Shown: positions 30,524 through 40,310, counted from the stretch's first letter. The stretch is 64,000 nucleotides of DNA from Bradyrhizobium guangdongense (GCF_004114975.1 NZ_CP030052.1:186001-250000); one strand, 5' to 3'. The notes: generated by a model from the sequence alone, not told the origin. Program-made: numbers and translations.

Positions 30524-30633
30524 GCCTCGGCAGGCGGCCGGGATCATCGGAATCCACGGCCGGCTTCAATCGGTACAGGCGGCCGGCTTCGCCCGGAATC
30601 CGCGGCCGACTTCGTCGGAATACGCACCCAGCA
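30524..30633 (+). repeat. IS21 right-end repeats and target duplication copy
   Basis: Several units of the form GCGGCCGGCTTCN-CGGAAT, ending TCGGAATACGCA at 30626. The outside flank CCCAGCA (30627-30633) is the counterpart of TGCTGGG at 21965-21971. Confidence 0.75.
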
Positions 30634-30877
30634 GGTGCACGACTGGCGACGCCGGGCACGTTTGGGCCAGTTGGTGCTGCCGACTTCGGAGACGCTGTCG
30701 TTCGTGCCGGTGGTATCGGAATCGGCGCTACCGGCGGCCGCAGAGCCGACCAGGTCGCCGGAAGCAGCCATTGTGACGGTTGAGCTCCAGGGAGCACGCG
30801 TGGAGGTGCGGGGGGCGCCTGGCCTTGCTGTGTTGAGCGACGTGTTCTTAGCGCTTCGACGGACACGTTCATGCTGA
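30623..30877 (+). pseudogene. tnpA: IS66 tnpA, C-terminal part
   Basis: Reads TQQVHDWRRRARLGQLVLP and AIVTVELQGARVEVRGAPGLAVLSDVFLALR, the second half of TnpA. The N-terminal half is at 21965-22100 on the opposite strand. The long open frame extending upstream crosses the IS21 end and is not a real start. Confidence 0.8.
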
Positions 30878-31224
30878 CGCCGCCCGCGAGCCTCATGCTT
30901 TACGTGGCGACGCAACCTGTAGACTTCAGAAAAGGTGCGGAGGGCTTGGCGCTGTTGGCGAAGGAGACGCTGGGCCATGACCCGATGAAGGGTGTGCCGG
31001 TGGTGTTCCGTGCGATGCGCTCTAACCGGGTGAAGATCGTCGTCTGGGATGGCAGCGGCCTTGTGATGTACTGGAAGCGGCTCGATGGCAGCGGCTTCAA
31101 ATGGCCTCACATTGTGGCCGGCGTGATGCGGATGAATGCCGCCCAGCTGTCGGTGCTTCTGGCTGGCATGGATTGGACGCGCATGCATGCGCCTCGCGAC
31201 GCACCGCCGAAAGCACTTGCGTAA
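30871..31224 (+). CDS. tnpB: IS66 TnpB
   Basis: 117 residues. ATQPVDFRKGAEGLALLAKETL then VVFRAMRSNRVKIVVWDGSGLVMYWKRLDGSGFKWP are the family motifs. Overlaps tnpA by the ATGC-TGA arrangement. Intact. Confidence 0.9.
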   Translation: MLTPPASLMLYVATQPVDFRKGAEGLALLAKETLGHDPMKGVPVVFRAMRSNRVKIVVWDGSGLVMYWKRLDGSGFKWPHIVAGVMRMNAAQLSVLLAGMDWTRMHAPRDAPPKALA

Positions 31225-32667
31225 AGATACAAATCTTCGCTGCATCGGGGCGCGAAGCATGGCAGACTCGGGGCAATGAGTGATTTGCCTGATGAACTGC
31301 CGAGCGATCCGGCCGAGTTGCGGGTCTTTGCCGCGGCTCTGCTGGATCGCTGCGCCAGGCTCGAGCGGTTGCTCAAGCTTGCAAAAGATGCGCAGTTCGG
31401 TCGGTCCTCGGAAAAGCTGGACGCTGATCAGCTGCAGTTTGTTCTGGAGGATATCGATCAGGCCGTCGCCGCCCTCGAAGCAGCCGAAGATCGCCCCAAT
31501 CCCAGAGTTTGCGAGAAGAGAGCTGCCGCGCGCAGAGCCAACAGGGTTTAACTTCCGTGGCATTTGCCGCGCATCGTCGAAATCCTGATGCCAGCGGAGA
31601 CCAGTTGCCCGTGTTGTAACGGCGACCTCTTCGAGATCAGTCACGATGAGAGTCAGAGGCTCGATGTCGTTCCGGCGCAGTATCGCGTCATCGTAACCCG
31701 CCGGCCCAAGCTGGCCTGCCGCGCCTGTCACGGCGTCGTCCTCCAGCAGGCTGCGCCCGAGCGACTGATCAGGGGAGGATTGCCCACCGAGCGGCTGGTC
31801 GCGCATGTGATCGACGCCAAGTATCATTGGCATTTGCCGCTTTACCGCCAGGCGCAGATGTTGGCGACCCACGGAATAGCGCTGGATCGTTCCACGCTCG
31901 CCTTCTGGGTCGGCTATGCGGCCCAGGAATTGAAGGCATCGTCTGCGCCAGCTTCTGCTCGCCTCCTCGAAGCTCTGTGTCGATGAGACTCCCGCACCGG
32001 TGTTAGATCCGGGGCGCGGCAGGACGAAAACTGGCTACTTCTGGGCGCTGTCACGCGATGACAGGCCCTGGGCCGGACCTGACCCACCTGGGTGGTTTAC
32101 GCTTATGCACCGGGCCGTGGAGCCGTCCGGCTTGAGGCTGCTCGAAGGCTATCGCGGCATCATCCACTGCGACGGAGCTTACAAGACGATGATCCGAGAG
32201 AGGCGTGCGGACGCCCTGTCCGGGACGCTCGCCTTCTGGTCGCATCTGCGGCGCCAGTTTGTGAAGATCGAGCGCGAGGCTTCGCCGGCGCCAGCTCCGG
32301 TTGCCCGCCAGGCTCTTGAACGCATCGCCCAGCTTTACGCAGTCGAGAAGGCCCTCCGCGGCCGATCGGATGCGGAGGGCTGTGCCGGCAGGCAGGCGCA
32401 TGCTCGGCCTCTCGCTACAGCCTTGAAGCAGTGGGTTGAGGCCAAGCTTGATCACCTTGCACCGAAGAGCGACACGGCGAAGGCCTTGCGTTACGCGCTC
32501 CGTCATTGGAGCGGCCTGACACTCTACCTTGATGACGGGCGCATCGAGATGGACACGAATGCTGTCGAGCGTGCGATGCGGCCGATCAAGCTCAACGCCA
32601 AGAACTCTCTTTTTGCCGGGTGCGACGAGGGCGCCGAGGATTGGGCAGTCCTGGCTTCGTTCATTGA

Positions 32668-32699
32668 GACAGCCCTATGCCGCGCGCGGCATAGGGCTG
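32668..32699. repeat. Perfect 32-bp palindrome at the left border of the RIT element
   Basis: ACAGCCCTATGCCGCG followed directly by its exact complement CGCGGCATAGGGCTGT. The half-site CTATGCCG also occurs in the RIT terminal repeats (ACTATGCCGA). No counterpart is present at the right border, so this is about 29 bp of extra sequence between tnpC and the repeat. Confidence 0.85.
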
Positions 32700-32823
32700 T
32701 TTATGCCGCCCGCCGAACTATGCCGAGTCGGGTCGTTTTCCCCAGATTTCTGGCTGACCGGCGTTTGGTCGGTTCGGCATAGTTCGTTCTGTGCCTCCGC
32801 TTTCAACAGCGGAGAACAGGAAG

Positions 32824-34062
32824 ATGGAAGTTGAAAAGTACTTGGGCAGAAGCCGGCTGTACCGGCGTCTCAGAAGCGGGCCGCACGGACAACTCGTCGA
32901 GCGCTACGCCGCTCGTCTCATCGAAGAGAGGCTCGTTCGGCACGGCACGTGGCGTTGCCTCAACGTGGTTGGCGGGCTCCTGAGTTGGATGGCGGGCCGT
33001 CGCTACAAGCTGGTCGATCTCGATGAGCAGGTCGTTGAGCGGTACCTCCGGCATCGAGGCGGAAGGCAGTCTATCCAACCCGGTGACCGGGCCGCGCTCA
33101 AGCGATGGCTGTCGGTGCTGCGCGAGGAAGGCGTGATCGCGCCGTCGGTGCTGCCGCCTCTCACCCCGCACGAACGGATCTTCAAGGAGTTCGATGCCTA
33201 CCTGCGATCAGAGCGCGGCTTGGCCCCGAGGTCCATCGTCCGCCATCTCCCGGTCATCCGCAGGTTCCTGCACGAGGTGTGCTCCGGCGGCGCCGCCCTG
33301 GGCAAGATCAGCCAAGAGGACGTGATCCGCTACATTGAGCGCCACGCCCAGGATTGGAGCCCGGGAACAGGCAAGGCGATGTGCTGGTCGTTGCGCGCCT
33401 TTCTCCGTTACCTCCACCATCGGGGGCTGAACGCGCGCCCGTTGGCGGATTGCGTTCCATCGATGCGGCGATGGAAGCTCGCAACTCTGCCGACCTATCT
33501 GCCTGCGGCACAGGTGCGGAAGGCTCTCGACGGTTGCGACCGAGAGACAGTGATGGGACGGCGGGACTACGCCATTCTGTTGTTGCTAGCCAAGCTCGGC
33601 CTGCGGGCCGACGAGGTCGCGACGCTCACCCTTGATGATATCGACTGGCGCGCCAGCGAGATACTCGTTCGCGCCAAGGGCCGACAGCGTGCACGGATGC
33701 CGATACCGCCAGACGTTGGCGCGGCCATCGTTGCATATCTCCGCAATGGCCGCCCAAAGTCGTCGTGCCGACGATTGTTCGTCCGTACGCTCGCGCCACA
33801 CGTCGGCTTTGCTTCCGGATGTGCGATCACCATGATCGCCAAGGCCGCTCTCGATCGCGTTGGAATCGAAGGTTGCGCACATCGCGGCGCCCATATCTTC
33901 CGACACAGTCTCGCTACCGAGCTTCTCCGATCTGGCGCCACCTTGTCGGAGATCGGACAGTTGCTGCGGCACGAGAACCACGACACTACCCGGATTTACT
34001 CGAAGGTCGACATCGATGCGCTGAGAACATTGAGCCTGCCCTGGCCGGGAGGCGTGCAATGA
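32824..34062 (+). CDS. RIT tyrosine recombinase A
   Basis: 412 residues from ATG 32824. N-terminal extension, a core-binding domain (FDAYLRSERGLAPRSIVRHLPVIRRFL), and the catalytic domain with Arg in LAKLGLRADEVATLTL, HIFRHSLATELLRSG (H-x-x-R), LLRHENHDTTRIYSKVD with His and the Tyr nucleophile. All active-site residues are present. The stop overlaps the next start (ATGA at 34059-34062), the usual RIT arrangement, so the three proteins probably act together at the terminal repeats. Confidence 0.9.
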   Translation: MEVEKYLGRSRLYRRLRSGPHGQLVERYAARLIEERLVRHGTWRCLNVVGGLLSWMAGRRYKLVDLDEQVVERYLRHRGGRQSIQPGDRAALKRWLSVLREEGVIAPSVLPPLTPHERIFKEFDAYLRSERGLAPRSIVRHLPVIRRFLHEVCSGGAALGKISQEDVIRYIERHAQDWSPGTGKAMCWSLRAFLRYLHHRGLNARPLADCVPSMRRWKLATLPTYLPAAQVRKALDGCDRETVMGRRDYAILLLLAKLGLRADEVATLTLDDIDWRASEILVRAKGRQRARMPIPPDVGAAIVAYLRNGRPKSSCRRLFVRTLAPHVGFASGCAITMIAKAALDRVGIEGCAHRGAHIFRHSLATELLRSGATLSEIGQLLRHENHDTTRIYSKVDIDALRTLSLPWPGGVQ

Positions 34063-34984
34063 CCAATCTGCGCGCCGCACTCGATAAGTACCTGAGCATG
34101 CGCAAGGGTTTGGATACAAGTACGAGCACCAGACCCGTCGGCTCGCCGACTTCGTCGCCTTCATGGAGAAGCGCAAGGCGAGGATCATCACGACGAAGCT
34201 GGCCATGGAATGGGCAACGCTGCCGCCCGATCGTCATGCATCCTGGGCGCTGCGATTGAGCGACGTGCGCGGGTTCGCGCGCCATGTCGCCAACTTCGAC
34301 CCGAGAACGGAGGTGCCGCCCGTCGGCATGCTGCCCGGATGGAAGCGCGCCAAGCCCTATGTTTACAGCGACGCGGAGATCGATGCGTTGCTGACGGCAG
34401 CGCTGGCTCTGCCACCAGCGGACGGGCTGCGCCGATGGACCTACCATGCCTTGTTCGGGCTGATCGCGGTGACGGGCATGCGTATATCCGAGGCGATGGG
34501 CCTGGAGCGTGATGACGTCGACCTCGACGCCGGCGTGCTGACGGTCCGGCTGACCAAGTTCGGCAAGTCGCGGCTCGTGCCATTGCATCCGACGACGAGA
34601 ACCGCGCTGCGCGACTACGCCCACCGGCGCGATGCGCTGCTCGGGTCACGCTGCGGCTCGACCTTCTTCGTTGCCGAACAGGGAGGCCGCTTGCTGCACC
34701 AGTACGTTCATCGCGTCTTCTGGCGATTGTCCAGAGAGATCGGGCTGCGGCGCCCAGGTGATCGTACCGGGCCACGCGTGCATGACTTCCGTCATCGCTT
34801 CGCCATCCGGACGCTGCTCAACTGGTATCGCGAAGGCAAGAACGTCGAGCAACAACTCCCAGTGCTCTCCACTTACCTCGGCCACGTCTGCGTGCGCGAC
34901 ACTTACTGGTATCTCTCGGCCTGCCCCGAGTTGATGGAGGAAGCCGCGCGGCGTCTCGATCGGCGATGGGAGGTGACGCCATGA
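34059..34984 (+). pseudogene. RIT tyrosine recombinase B, single-base deletion near the start
   Basis: From ATG 34059 the frame reads MTNLRAALDKYLSMRKGL, then shifts; one G is missing near 34113, after which the frame GYKYEHQTRRLADFVAFMEKRKAR continues intact to TGA 34984. The catalytic domain is complete: VTGMRISEAMGL, VHDFRHRFAIRTL, TYLGHVCVRDTYWYLS. A shorter protein could start at ATG 34163, lacking about 35 residues of the core-binding domain. Probably inactive; this may have frozen the element. Confidence 0.8.
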
Positions 34985-35982
34985 AGCCCGCTTGCAATGT
35001 CGCCACGTTGATCGAGCGCTTCTTCACCGAGCGCCTCATGCGCCAGCTCAATGTTAGCGGCAACACGATCGCCTCCTACAGAGACACGTTCCGGCTGCTG
35101 TTCATGTTCGCTCGGGTGCAGCTGCGCAAGTCCCCATCGGCCCTGACGCTCGCCGATCTGGATGCAACGTTCATCGGCGCGTTCCTCACCGATCTCGAGG
35201 TAACGCGCGGCGCCAGTGCGAAGACGCGTAACCTGCGTCTGACGGCCATCCGATCCTTCTTCAGGTTCGTGTCCTTCGAGGAACCGGCACACAGTGCGCT
35301 GATCCAGCGCGTGCTCGCCATACCGAGCAAGCGTCACGACAAGCGAAAGGTGCACTTCCTGACGCGCCCCGAGATCGAGGCGGTTCTCGCAGCGCCCGAT
35401 CGAACGACGTGGCTTGGCCGCCGCGATCACACCTTGCTGTTAGTCGCGGCCCAGACAGGCTTACGCCTCTCAGAGCTGACTGGCCTTGACCGGGATGCCG
35501 TCCACCTCGGGTCTGGCGCACACGTGCGATGCGTCGGTAAAGGGCGGAAGGAGCGGACCACTCCGCTGACCACACTCGCTCGGTGTGCGCTCCAGGCATG
35601 GCTCAAGGAACCGTTGCGGAAAGGAGCAACAGCGTTGTTCCCGAACGTGCACGGGGGCCGGCTCAGTGCCGACAGCGTCCAGTCCCTGCTGGGAAAGCAT
35701 GTTCGTGTCGCTCACAAGAGTTGCCCGTCTTTGAAGGCCAAGAGCGTGTCGCCGCACGTGCTGAGGCACAGCGCTGCGATGGAACTGCTGCAAGCCGGCG
35801 TCGACTGTTCTGTGATCGCGCTGTGGCTCGGTCATGAATCGGTCGAGACGACGCAGACGTACCTGCACGCCCACCTCGCCCTCAAGGAAGCTGCCCTGGC
35901 GAAGCTCAAGCCGTACGAGCGCGGCAAGCTAACCCGCTTCCAGCCGAACGACCGCCTGCTCGCCTTTCTGGAGGCGCTCTGA
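34981..35982 (+). CDS. RIT tyrosine recombinase C
   Basis: 333 residues from ATG 34981, with GGAGGTGA 5 bp upstream and an ATGA overlap with gene B. Core-binding domain TIASYRDTFRLLFMFARVQL; catalytic residues in AQTGLRLSELTGL (Arg), SPHVLRHSAAMELLQAG (H-x-x-R), LGHESVETTQTYLHAHL (His and Tyr). Intact. Confidence 0.9.
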   Translation: MKPACNVATLIERFFTERLMRQLNVSGNTIASYRDTFRLLFMFARVQLRKSPSALTLADLDATFIGAFLTDLEVTRGASAKTRNLRLTAIRSFFRFVSFEEPAHSALIQRVLAIPSKRHDKRKVHFLTRPEIEAVLAAPDRTTWLGRRDHTLLLVAAQTGLRLSELTGLDRDAVHLGSGAHVRCVGKGRKERTTPLTTLARCALQAWLKEPLRKGATALFPNVHGGRLSADSVQSLLGKHVRVAHKSCPSLKAKSVSPHVLRHSAAMELLQAGVDCSVIALWLGHESVETTQTYLHAHLALKEAALAKLKPYERGKLTRFQPNDRLLAFLEAL

Positions 35983-36244
35983 ACGACCAGACTATGCCGA
36001 ATGGAATGGGGCTGCCCTGCACGCGATCGGCGGTGCCAGCGTGACAACGGCGTGCCATACCAACTCCGTTCGGCATAGTTCGGCGGGCGGCATAAACCTG
36101 TAAGCTCAATGGCGTCAGTGCCGAGCACTGGCTCGCTGATGTTCTCGCCAATCTCGTCAATGGTTGGCCTGCGGCGCGACTGGACGAACTGCTCCCTTGG
36201 GCATCGATCTACACGATGCTTCCATACGATCCGAGGCTGGCGGC

Positions 36245-36846
36245 ATGAGCCTGAACACGACCGCGGTCCGGATCAAGGTGACCTCAAGGACGTGAAACCG
36301 GAGGTGATGCGTCGCCTCGTCGTACCCGTCACCCTGCGCTTGGATCGGCTGCATCTGTCGCTTCAGGCGGCATTTGGCTGGACGAACAGCCACCTCTTCG
36401 AGTTCTTCGCTGGTGAGGTCCGTTGGGGGATTCCAGATCCTCACAACGATTACGCCCACCAGCCCATGGATGCCAGCAAAGCGCGGCCTTGCGATGTCGT
36501 TCGCGAGACTGGCGCCAAGACGATCCATTATCTCTATGACTTCGGCGACAGCTGGGACCATGTGATCAAGCTCGAAAAATGGTTCGAGAACACCACGACG
36601 GAGGGACTTCCCTTCTTGCTCGAAGCCGCCGGTCGTTGTCCTCCGGAAGACGTCGGCGGTGCGCCGGGTTATGCCGAATACCTTGAAGCCATCAGAGACC
36701 CTGCCCATCCGGACCACGAACATATGCGCCTCTGGGGTCCGGCGCGGTTCGATCCCAACATCGTCGACCGGAAGGCGCTCGAAGCCGCCGTCAACGCGCT
36801 GTCCGACACATGGAAACCGCGGCGACGCGCGACGCGAACAAAATAG
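36245..36846 (+). pseudogene. Plasmid pRiA4b ORF-3 family passenger protein, frameshifted
   Basis: ATG 36245 overlaps the tnpC stop. It reads MSLNTTAVRIKVT, then one base is missing near 36282; in the other frame LKDVKPEVMRRLVVPVTLRLDRLHLSLQAAFGW continues, with HYLYDFGDSWDHVIKLEK and CPPEDVGGAPGYAEYL, all typical of the pRiA4b ORF-3 family found as an IS66 passenger. Function unknown. The 3' part is intact to 36846. The IS66 right end (CGCTTAC) is at about 36885. Confidence 0.8.
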
Positions 36847-36887
36847 GCGTCAAGGGCCAGTCAAAAGCCGCAGAACTGCGCTTACGG

Positions 36888-38171
36888 TTAAGGCAACGCA
36901 GCCGCGGATAAAATGTCCTCCAAATTTCGTAGTCCGATTCGCGGCGCATTGATCAGAACAGCCATGTTTCCGGGCCTGTGCTGATTCTTCCACATCTTCG
37001 TATGCGCTCGCGCAACTTCCTCCCACGGCAGGACCTCGCTCATACTCGGGTCGATTCGGCGATCGAGCACAAAACGGTTCGCAGCATTTGCCTGTTTGAG
37101 ATTCGCGAAATGAGAACCTTGAATTCGCTTCTGGCGCATCCAGATATAACGGGCATCGAAGGTAAGATTGAAACCTGTTGTGCTGCCGCAAACGACTACC
37201 ATGCCACCGCGCTTTACGACGATCGTCGAGACGGGGAATGTTTGCTCACCTGGATGCTCGAACACAATATCGATATCGCGCTTTCCAGTAACATCCCAAA
37301 TTGCCCTTCCAAACCGCCGCACCTCCTTGAGCCAAGGCCCGTATTGAGGTGAATTTACTGCCGGCATAGGGCCCCAGCAATTGAATTCAGTGCGGACTAT
37401 AACACCCTTTGCACCAAGCGATCTTACATAATCGGCCTTAGTCCGATCGGAAACGACTCCGATTGCATTGGCGCCGCATGCTGTTGCAAGCTGCACTGCA
37501 GATACCCCGAGCCCGCCCGTAGCACCCCAAATCAGCACGTAGTCGCCAGCCTTTAGAATGTGCGGCGGGTGTCCGAACAACATCCGGTAAGCCGTTGCAA
37601 GCGTTAGCGTGTAGCAACAGGCCTGCTCCCAGCTGAGGTGAGCTGGCTTCGGCATCAATTGCCGTGGCTGCACGCGGCAGAACTGGGCGTAAGAACCATC
37701 AGGCGTCTCGTATCCCCAGATCCTCTGGGAAGGTGAGAGGAGCGGTTCGCCACCATTGCAATCCTCATCATCCCCGTCGTCCTGATTGCAGTGGATGACC
37801 ACCTCGTCCCCAACCCTCCACCGGCGCACCCTTGCTCCTACCGCCCAAACCACTCCAGCCGCATCCGATCCGGCCACATGATAGGAGCATAGGTGCACAT
37901 CAAAGGGGGACATCGGCGCCCCTAACGCCGCCCACACTCCGTTATAGTTGATGCCTGCAGCAGCGACCATGACCAATACTTCATCCTCGCCGATCGGCCA
38001 AGTCGGCACCACTTCTACCAGCATCGAACTCTCTGGCGGCCCGTGGCGCTCGCGCCGTATGGTCCACGCGTACATACGTTCGGGAACGTGTCCGAGGGGC
38101 GGCACTTCGCCGACCTTGTACAAATCCTTCTGGCGGGAGGCCTGTCGTGATGTATTGGGGTCCAACTTCAA
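36888..38171 (-). CDS. ccr: Crotonyl-CoA carboxylase/reductase homologue
   Basis: About 425 residues, full length for the family. GEVPPLGHVPERMYAWTIRRERHGPP and VLVMVAAAGINYNGVWAALGAP mark the MDR fold; YVLIWGATGGLGVSAVQLA is the NADPH-binding loop; CNQDDGDDEDCNGGEPLLSPSQRIWGYETPDGSYAQF, IVFEHPGEQTFPVSTIVVKRGGMVV and GSHFANLKQANAANRF are near-diagnostic for Ccr, which reduces enoyl-CoA with NADPH and can carboxylate it (giving ethylmalonyl-CoA from crotonyl-CoA). GAGGAG is followed by TTG at 38171 and TTG at 38165; the second has better spacing. A sigma-54 promoter lies about 90 bp upstream. An IS66 end abuts the stop codon. Confidence 0.88.
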   Translation of the reverse strand: MKLDPNTSRQASRQKDLYKVGEVPPLGHVPERMYAWTIRRERHGPPESSMLVEVVPTWPIGEDEVLVMVAAAGINYNGVWAALGAPMSPFDVHLCSYHVAGSDAAGVVWAVGARVRRWRVGDEVVIHCNQDDGDDEDCNGGEPLLSPSQRIWGYETPDGSYAQFCRVQPRQLMPKPAHLSWEQACCYTLTLATAYRMLFGHPPHILKAGDYVLIWGATGGLGVSAVQLATACGANAIGVVSDRTKADYVRSLGAKGVIVRTEFNCWGPMPAVNSPQYGPWLKEVRRFGRAIWDVTGKRDIDIVFEHPGEQTFPVSTIVVKRGGMVVVCGSTTGFNLTFDARYIWMRQKRIQGSHFANLKQANAANRFVLDRRIDPSMSEVLPWEEVARAHTKMWKNQHRPGNMAVLINAPRIGLRNLEDILSAAALP

Positions 38172-38256
38172 CTCCTCTGCGCTGTGATGTGGTGCGCGGG
38201 CAGAGTGCTCTCCGCCTTAGTACAGTCGTCGGCCTGCGCAGCCTCTCCAAGCAAGC

Positions 38257-38272
38257 AGCAATTAACGTGCCG
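38257..38272 (-). promoter_or_regulatory. Sigma-54 (-24/-12) promoter of ccr
   Basis: On the minus strand CGGCACGTTAATTGCT matches the consensus TGGCACG-N4-TTGCW at every position but the first. It lies about 90 bp upstream of the ccr start, in the correct orientation. I found no exact NifA site (TGT-N10-ACA) upstream, so the activator is open. Confidence 0.75.
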
Positions 38273-38279
38273 CCACAGT

Positions 38280-38682
38280 GAGAGGAGTAGACGGAGGCAA
38301 ACGCTTAACGTGGACACGATGCAAACGGGACAGCTTCACCTTGCACCAGGATCGTCGACCGCGCCTGTCGAGGCTGCACGAAACGCTTCCATTGGAGACT
38401 TCGACTTCTAAGTCTATCTGCCACCATCCTAGCACTACGACGTCGGTAAGTCGGAGTGGACACCTCATCGAACGGTAGACCCATCCAGCCGCTTCGTCGC
38501 GGCCACAGTCAGCGTAGAGAGGACCAATCAACCCTTCTGTCATCGCGCATCCCGAACTGACGACCTTGCGACAGAGGAGATCCATGACGGCAACCAATTG
38601 TAGCTAGCGACCCTCAAGCCGAGGGCCCACGGGCAGAACAGTGCCTTTTCAGATGCGGGGTTTTGTTCCGTCTCGAGTCCTC
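38280..38682. other. Intergenic region, no gene recognised
   Basis: Between the ccr promoter and the 3' end of the acyl-CoA ligase gene. Short open frames exist on both strands but none has a ribosome binding site or family resemblance. No terminator hairpin with a T-tract was seen. Confidence 0.4.
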
Positions 38683-40224
38683 TCAAATCCTGCGTCCTGA
38701 CTTCTCCCAATAAGGATCTTTCAGCAGCCTCTTGAATAACTTGCCAGACTCTTCACGCGGAAGGCTGGTCCGGATCTCGATTATTTTCGGAATCTTGTAG
38801 TCCGCCAACACCGTCTTCAACTTCTCGCGGATGTCATGGACTCTAAGCACCTCCCGTCGGCGCGGTTCGATCACCGCCATCAGTGCCTCGCCAAAGTCCG
38901 CGTCCGGAACGCCAAACACAGCACAGTCTTGAACGCCCGGTATCATATGGAGAGCCGCTTCGATCTCCGCGGGATAAATGTTGACACCGCCTGAGATTAC
39001 AACCTCCCGTTTTCGGTCACAAAGAAATACATATCCATCAGCGTCGATATAACCGAGGTCACCGGAAGCAGTGAAACCGTCGTCATCGGCCTCGGCAGAG
39101 CTCCCAGGTCGATTGTGGTACTTGAACCGTGGGTACCATACGTTGCGTGAACAGATTTCTCCTATTTGTCCGGCCGACAATTCTCTTCCGTCTGCACCAA
39201 TCACACGCAGCTGAACGTGCTCTAGCGGCTTGCCGACCGTTCCCGGCTTTGCAAGTGATTCTCGCGAACTCGCAAATGTTACCGCACCGGCCTCCGTCGA
39301 GCCGTAGAACTCGCATATAATGGGGCCCCACCAATTTATCATGGCATTCTTCACGATCGGGGGGCAGGGCGCAGCCCCGTGGACTACGTGTCGCAAGGAC
39401 GCGAGATCATAGCTTCGTCGAATACTGTCGGGCAGCTGCAGAAGGCGAATAAACATAGTCGGCACCATCAAGATGGTGTCGATCCTCTCCGCCTCTATCA
39501 GCCGCAACAACTCTTCAGGCTCGAACCGCGGCATCAGCACAAGCGCACCACCGCGGCGGCTGAACCACATTCCAAATAAATTCGGCGCTGAATGATAAAG
39601 CGGGCCTGGGAGTAGCGCGCGAGTGCCAGATCCATAGACTATGGCTCGCATTTCCTCCAATCCGATCGCCTGCTCGCTGGTTGGTGGGCTACGACGCACG
39701 CCTTTAGGACAACCAGTCGTTCCTGAGGTGTAGATCATCGTCATCGGCTGCCGCGCGGGCGCTCCTGCAAAGAGCGGCTGATCCGCTATCCACTCTTCAA
39801 AATCCCGCGCGAAGTGCGGCACTTTGAGGCGCGTCCCTTCAATCTTGTACGCCTCTGCTACTTCGGGCGGCGTCGGAACGCTTAGAATTGGCAATCTGCT
39901 AGCGAGATCGGCATCCAACAAATGCAAGAGGTCCGCGTGGCCTATTAGCAAACGTGCTCCACAGTCGGCCAGAATGTACCCGATCTCCTGTCGCTTGAAA
40001 TGCCAGTTTACAGGTACTGCAAGGGCTTCGGCTCTCATGATCCCATCGGTAACTTCGACGAATGCGATATCATTCCGCATTAAGATGCATACACTGTCCC
40101 CTTTCCCAATGCCGAAGCGCTTGAGCCCCCCAGCAACGCGAATTGCGCGATCTGAAACCTCAGAATGACGGCGGCGCCTCTTACCTGAGATAATACCCCG
40201 AAATCGTTTAGACGGCTGATACAT
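38683..40224 (-). CDS. Acyl-CoA ligase / AMP-forming synthetase
   Basis: 513 residues from ATG 40224 with AAAGGAAG 6 bp upstream. ANL superfamily motifs in order: MTMIYTSGTTGCPKGVRR (A3 P-loop), LPGPLYHSAPNLF, CEFYGSTEAGAV (A5), ASGDLGYIDADGYVFLCDR (A7/A8), ISGGVNIYPAEIEAAL, and the C-terminal catalytic Lys in PREESGKLFKRLL (A10). Such enzymes activate a carboxylic acid with ATP to its CoA thioester; the acid cannot be predicted. It lies upstream of ccr on the same strand, each with its own sigma-54 promoter, so the two may act in one pathway feeding reduced or carboxylated acyl-CoA units. Confidence 0.88.
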   Translation of the reverse strand: MYQPSKRFRGIISGKRRRRHSEVSDRAIRVAGGLKRFGIGKGDSVCILMRNDIAFVEVTDGIMRAEALAVPVNWHFKRQEIGYILADCGARLLIGHADLLHLLDADLASRLPILSVPTPPEVAEAYKIEGTRLKVPHFARDFEEWIADQPLFAGAPARQPMTMIYTSGTTGCPKGVRRSPPTSEQAIGLEEMRAIVYGSGTRALLPGPLYHSAPNLFGMWFSRRGGALVLMPRFEPEELLRLIEAERIDTILMVPTMFIRLLQLPDSIRRSYDLASLRHVVHGAAPCPPIVKNAMINWWGPIICEFYGSTEAGAVTFASSRESLAKPGTVGKPLEHVQLRVIGADGRELSAGQIGEICSRNVWYPRFKYHNRPGSSAEADDDGFTASGDLGYIDADGYVFLCDRKREVVISGGVNIYPAEIEAALHMIPGVQDCAVFGVPDADFGEALMAVIEPRRREVLRVHDIREKLKTVLADYKIPKIIEIRTSLPREESGKLFKRLLKDPYWEKSGRRI

Positions 40225-40310
40225 CGCTCTTCCTTTAGTGGAGAAGGGCGACGTCGACGATCCGGCCGTTGGCTGGACATGCCCGAGACACGTGCCCTGC
40301 CTTGCCTCAG

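Larger units (their letters stand above)
32697..36091 (+). mobile_element. RIT element (three tyrosine recombinases in trio) inserted in IS66 tnpC
   Basis: Ends share an inverted repeat of about 26 bp: left GTTTATGCCGCCCGCCGAAC... from 32698, right the complement ending near 36090, each continuing ACTATGCCGA. A further copy of the short motif in opposite orientation lies inside each end (GTTCGGCATAGTTCG near 32770; GACTATGCCGAATGG near 35990). Between them are three overlapping integrase genes on one strand, the definition of a RIT element. Flanking tnpC sequence (ATTGAGAC / CTGTAAGC) joins in frame when the element is removed. Confidence 0.9.
31276..36248 (+). pseudogene. tnpC: IS66 tnpC, frameshifted and split by a RIT element
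   Basis: From ATG 31276: coiled-coil start, then LAKDAQFGRSSEKLD. A frameshift near 31550 leads into LPRIVEILMPAETSCPCC and YRVIVTRRPKLACRACHG; a second lesion with loss of residues near 31950-31990 precedes ETPAPVLDPGRGRTKTGYFWA. The catalytic region continues to NAVERAMRPIKLNAKNSLFAGC and ASFIET, where the RIT element enters at about 32668. Coding resumes at 36092 with CKLNGVSAEHWLADVLANLVNGWP and stops at 36248, overlapping the next gene by ATGA. Confidence 0.85.

Noticed and set aside
30544..31872. 442-aa minus-strand open frame
   Set aside because: Antisense shadow of IS66 tnpA, tnpB and tnpC, which have clear motifs on the plus strand.
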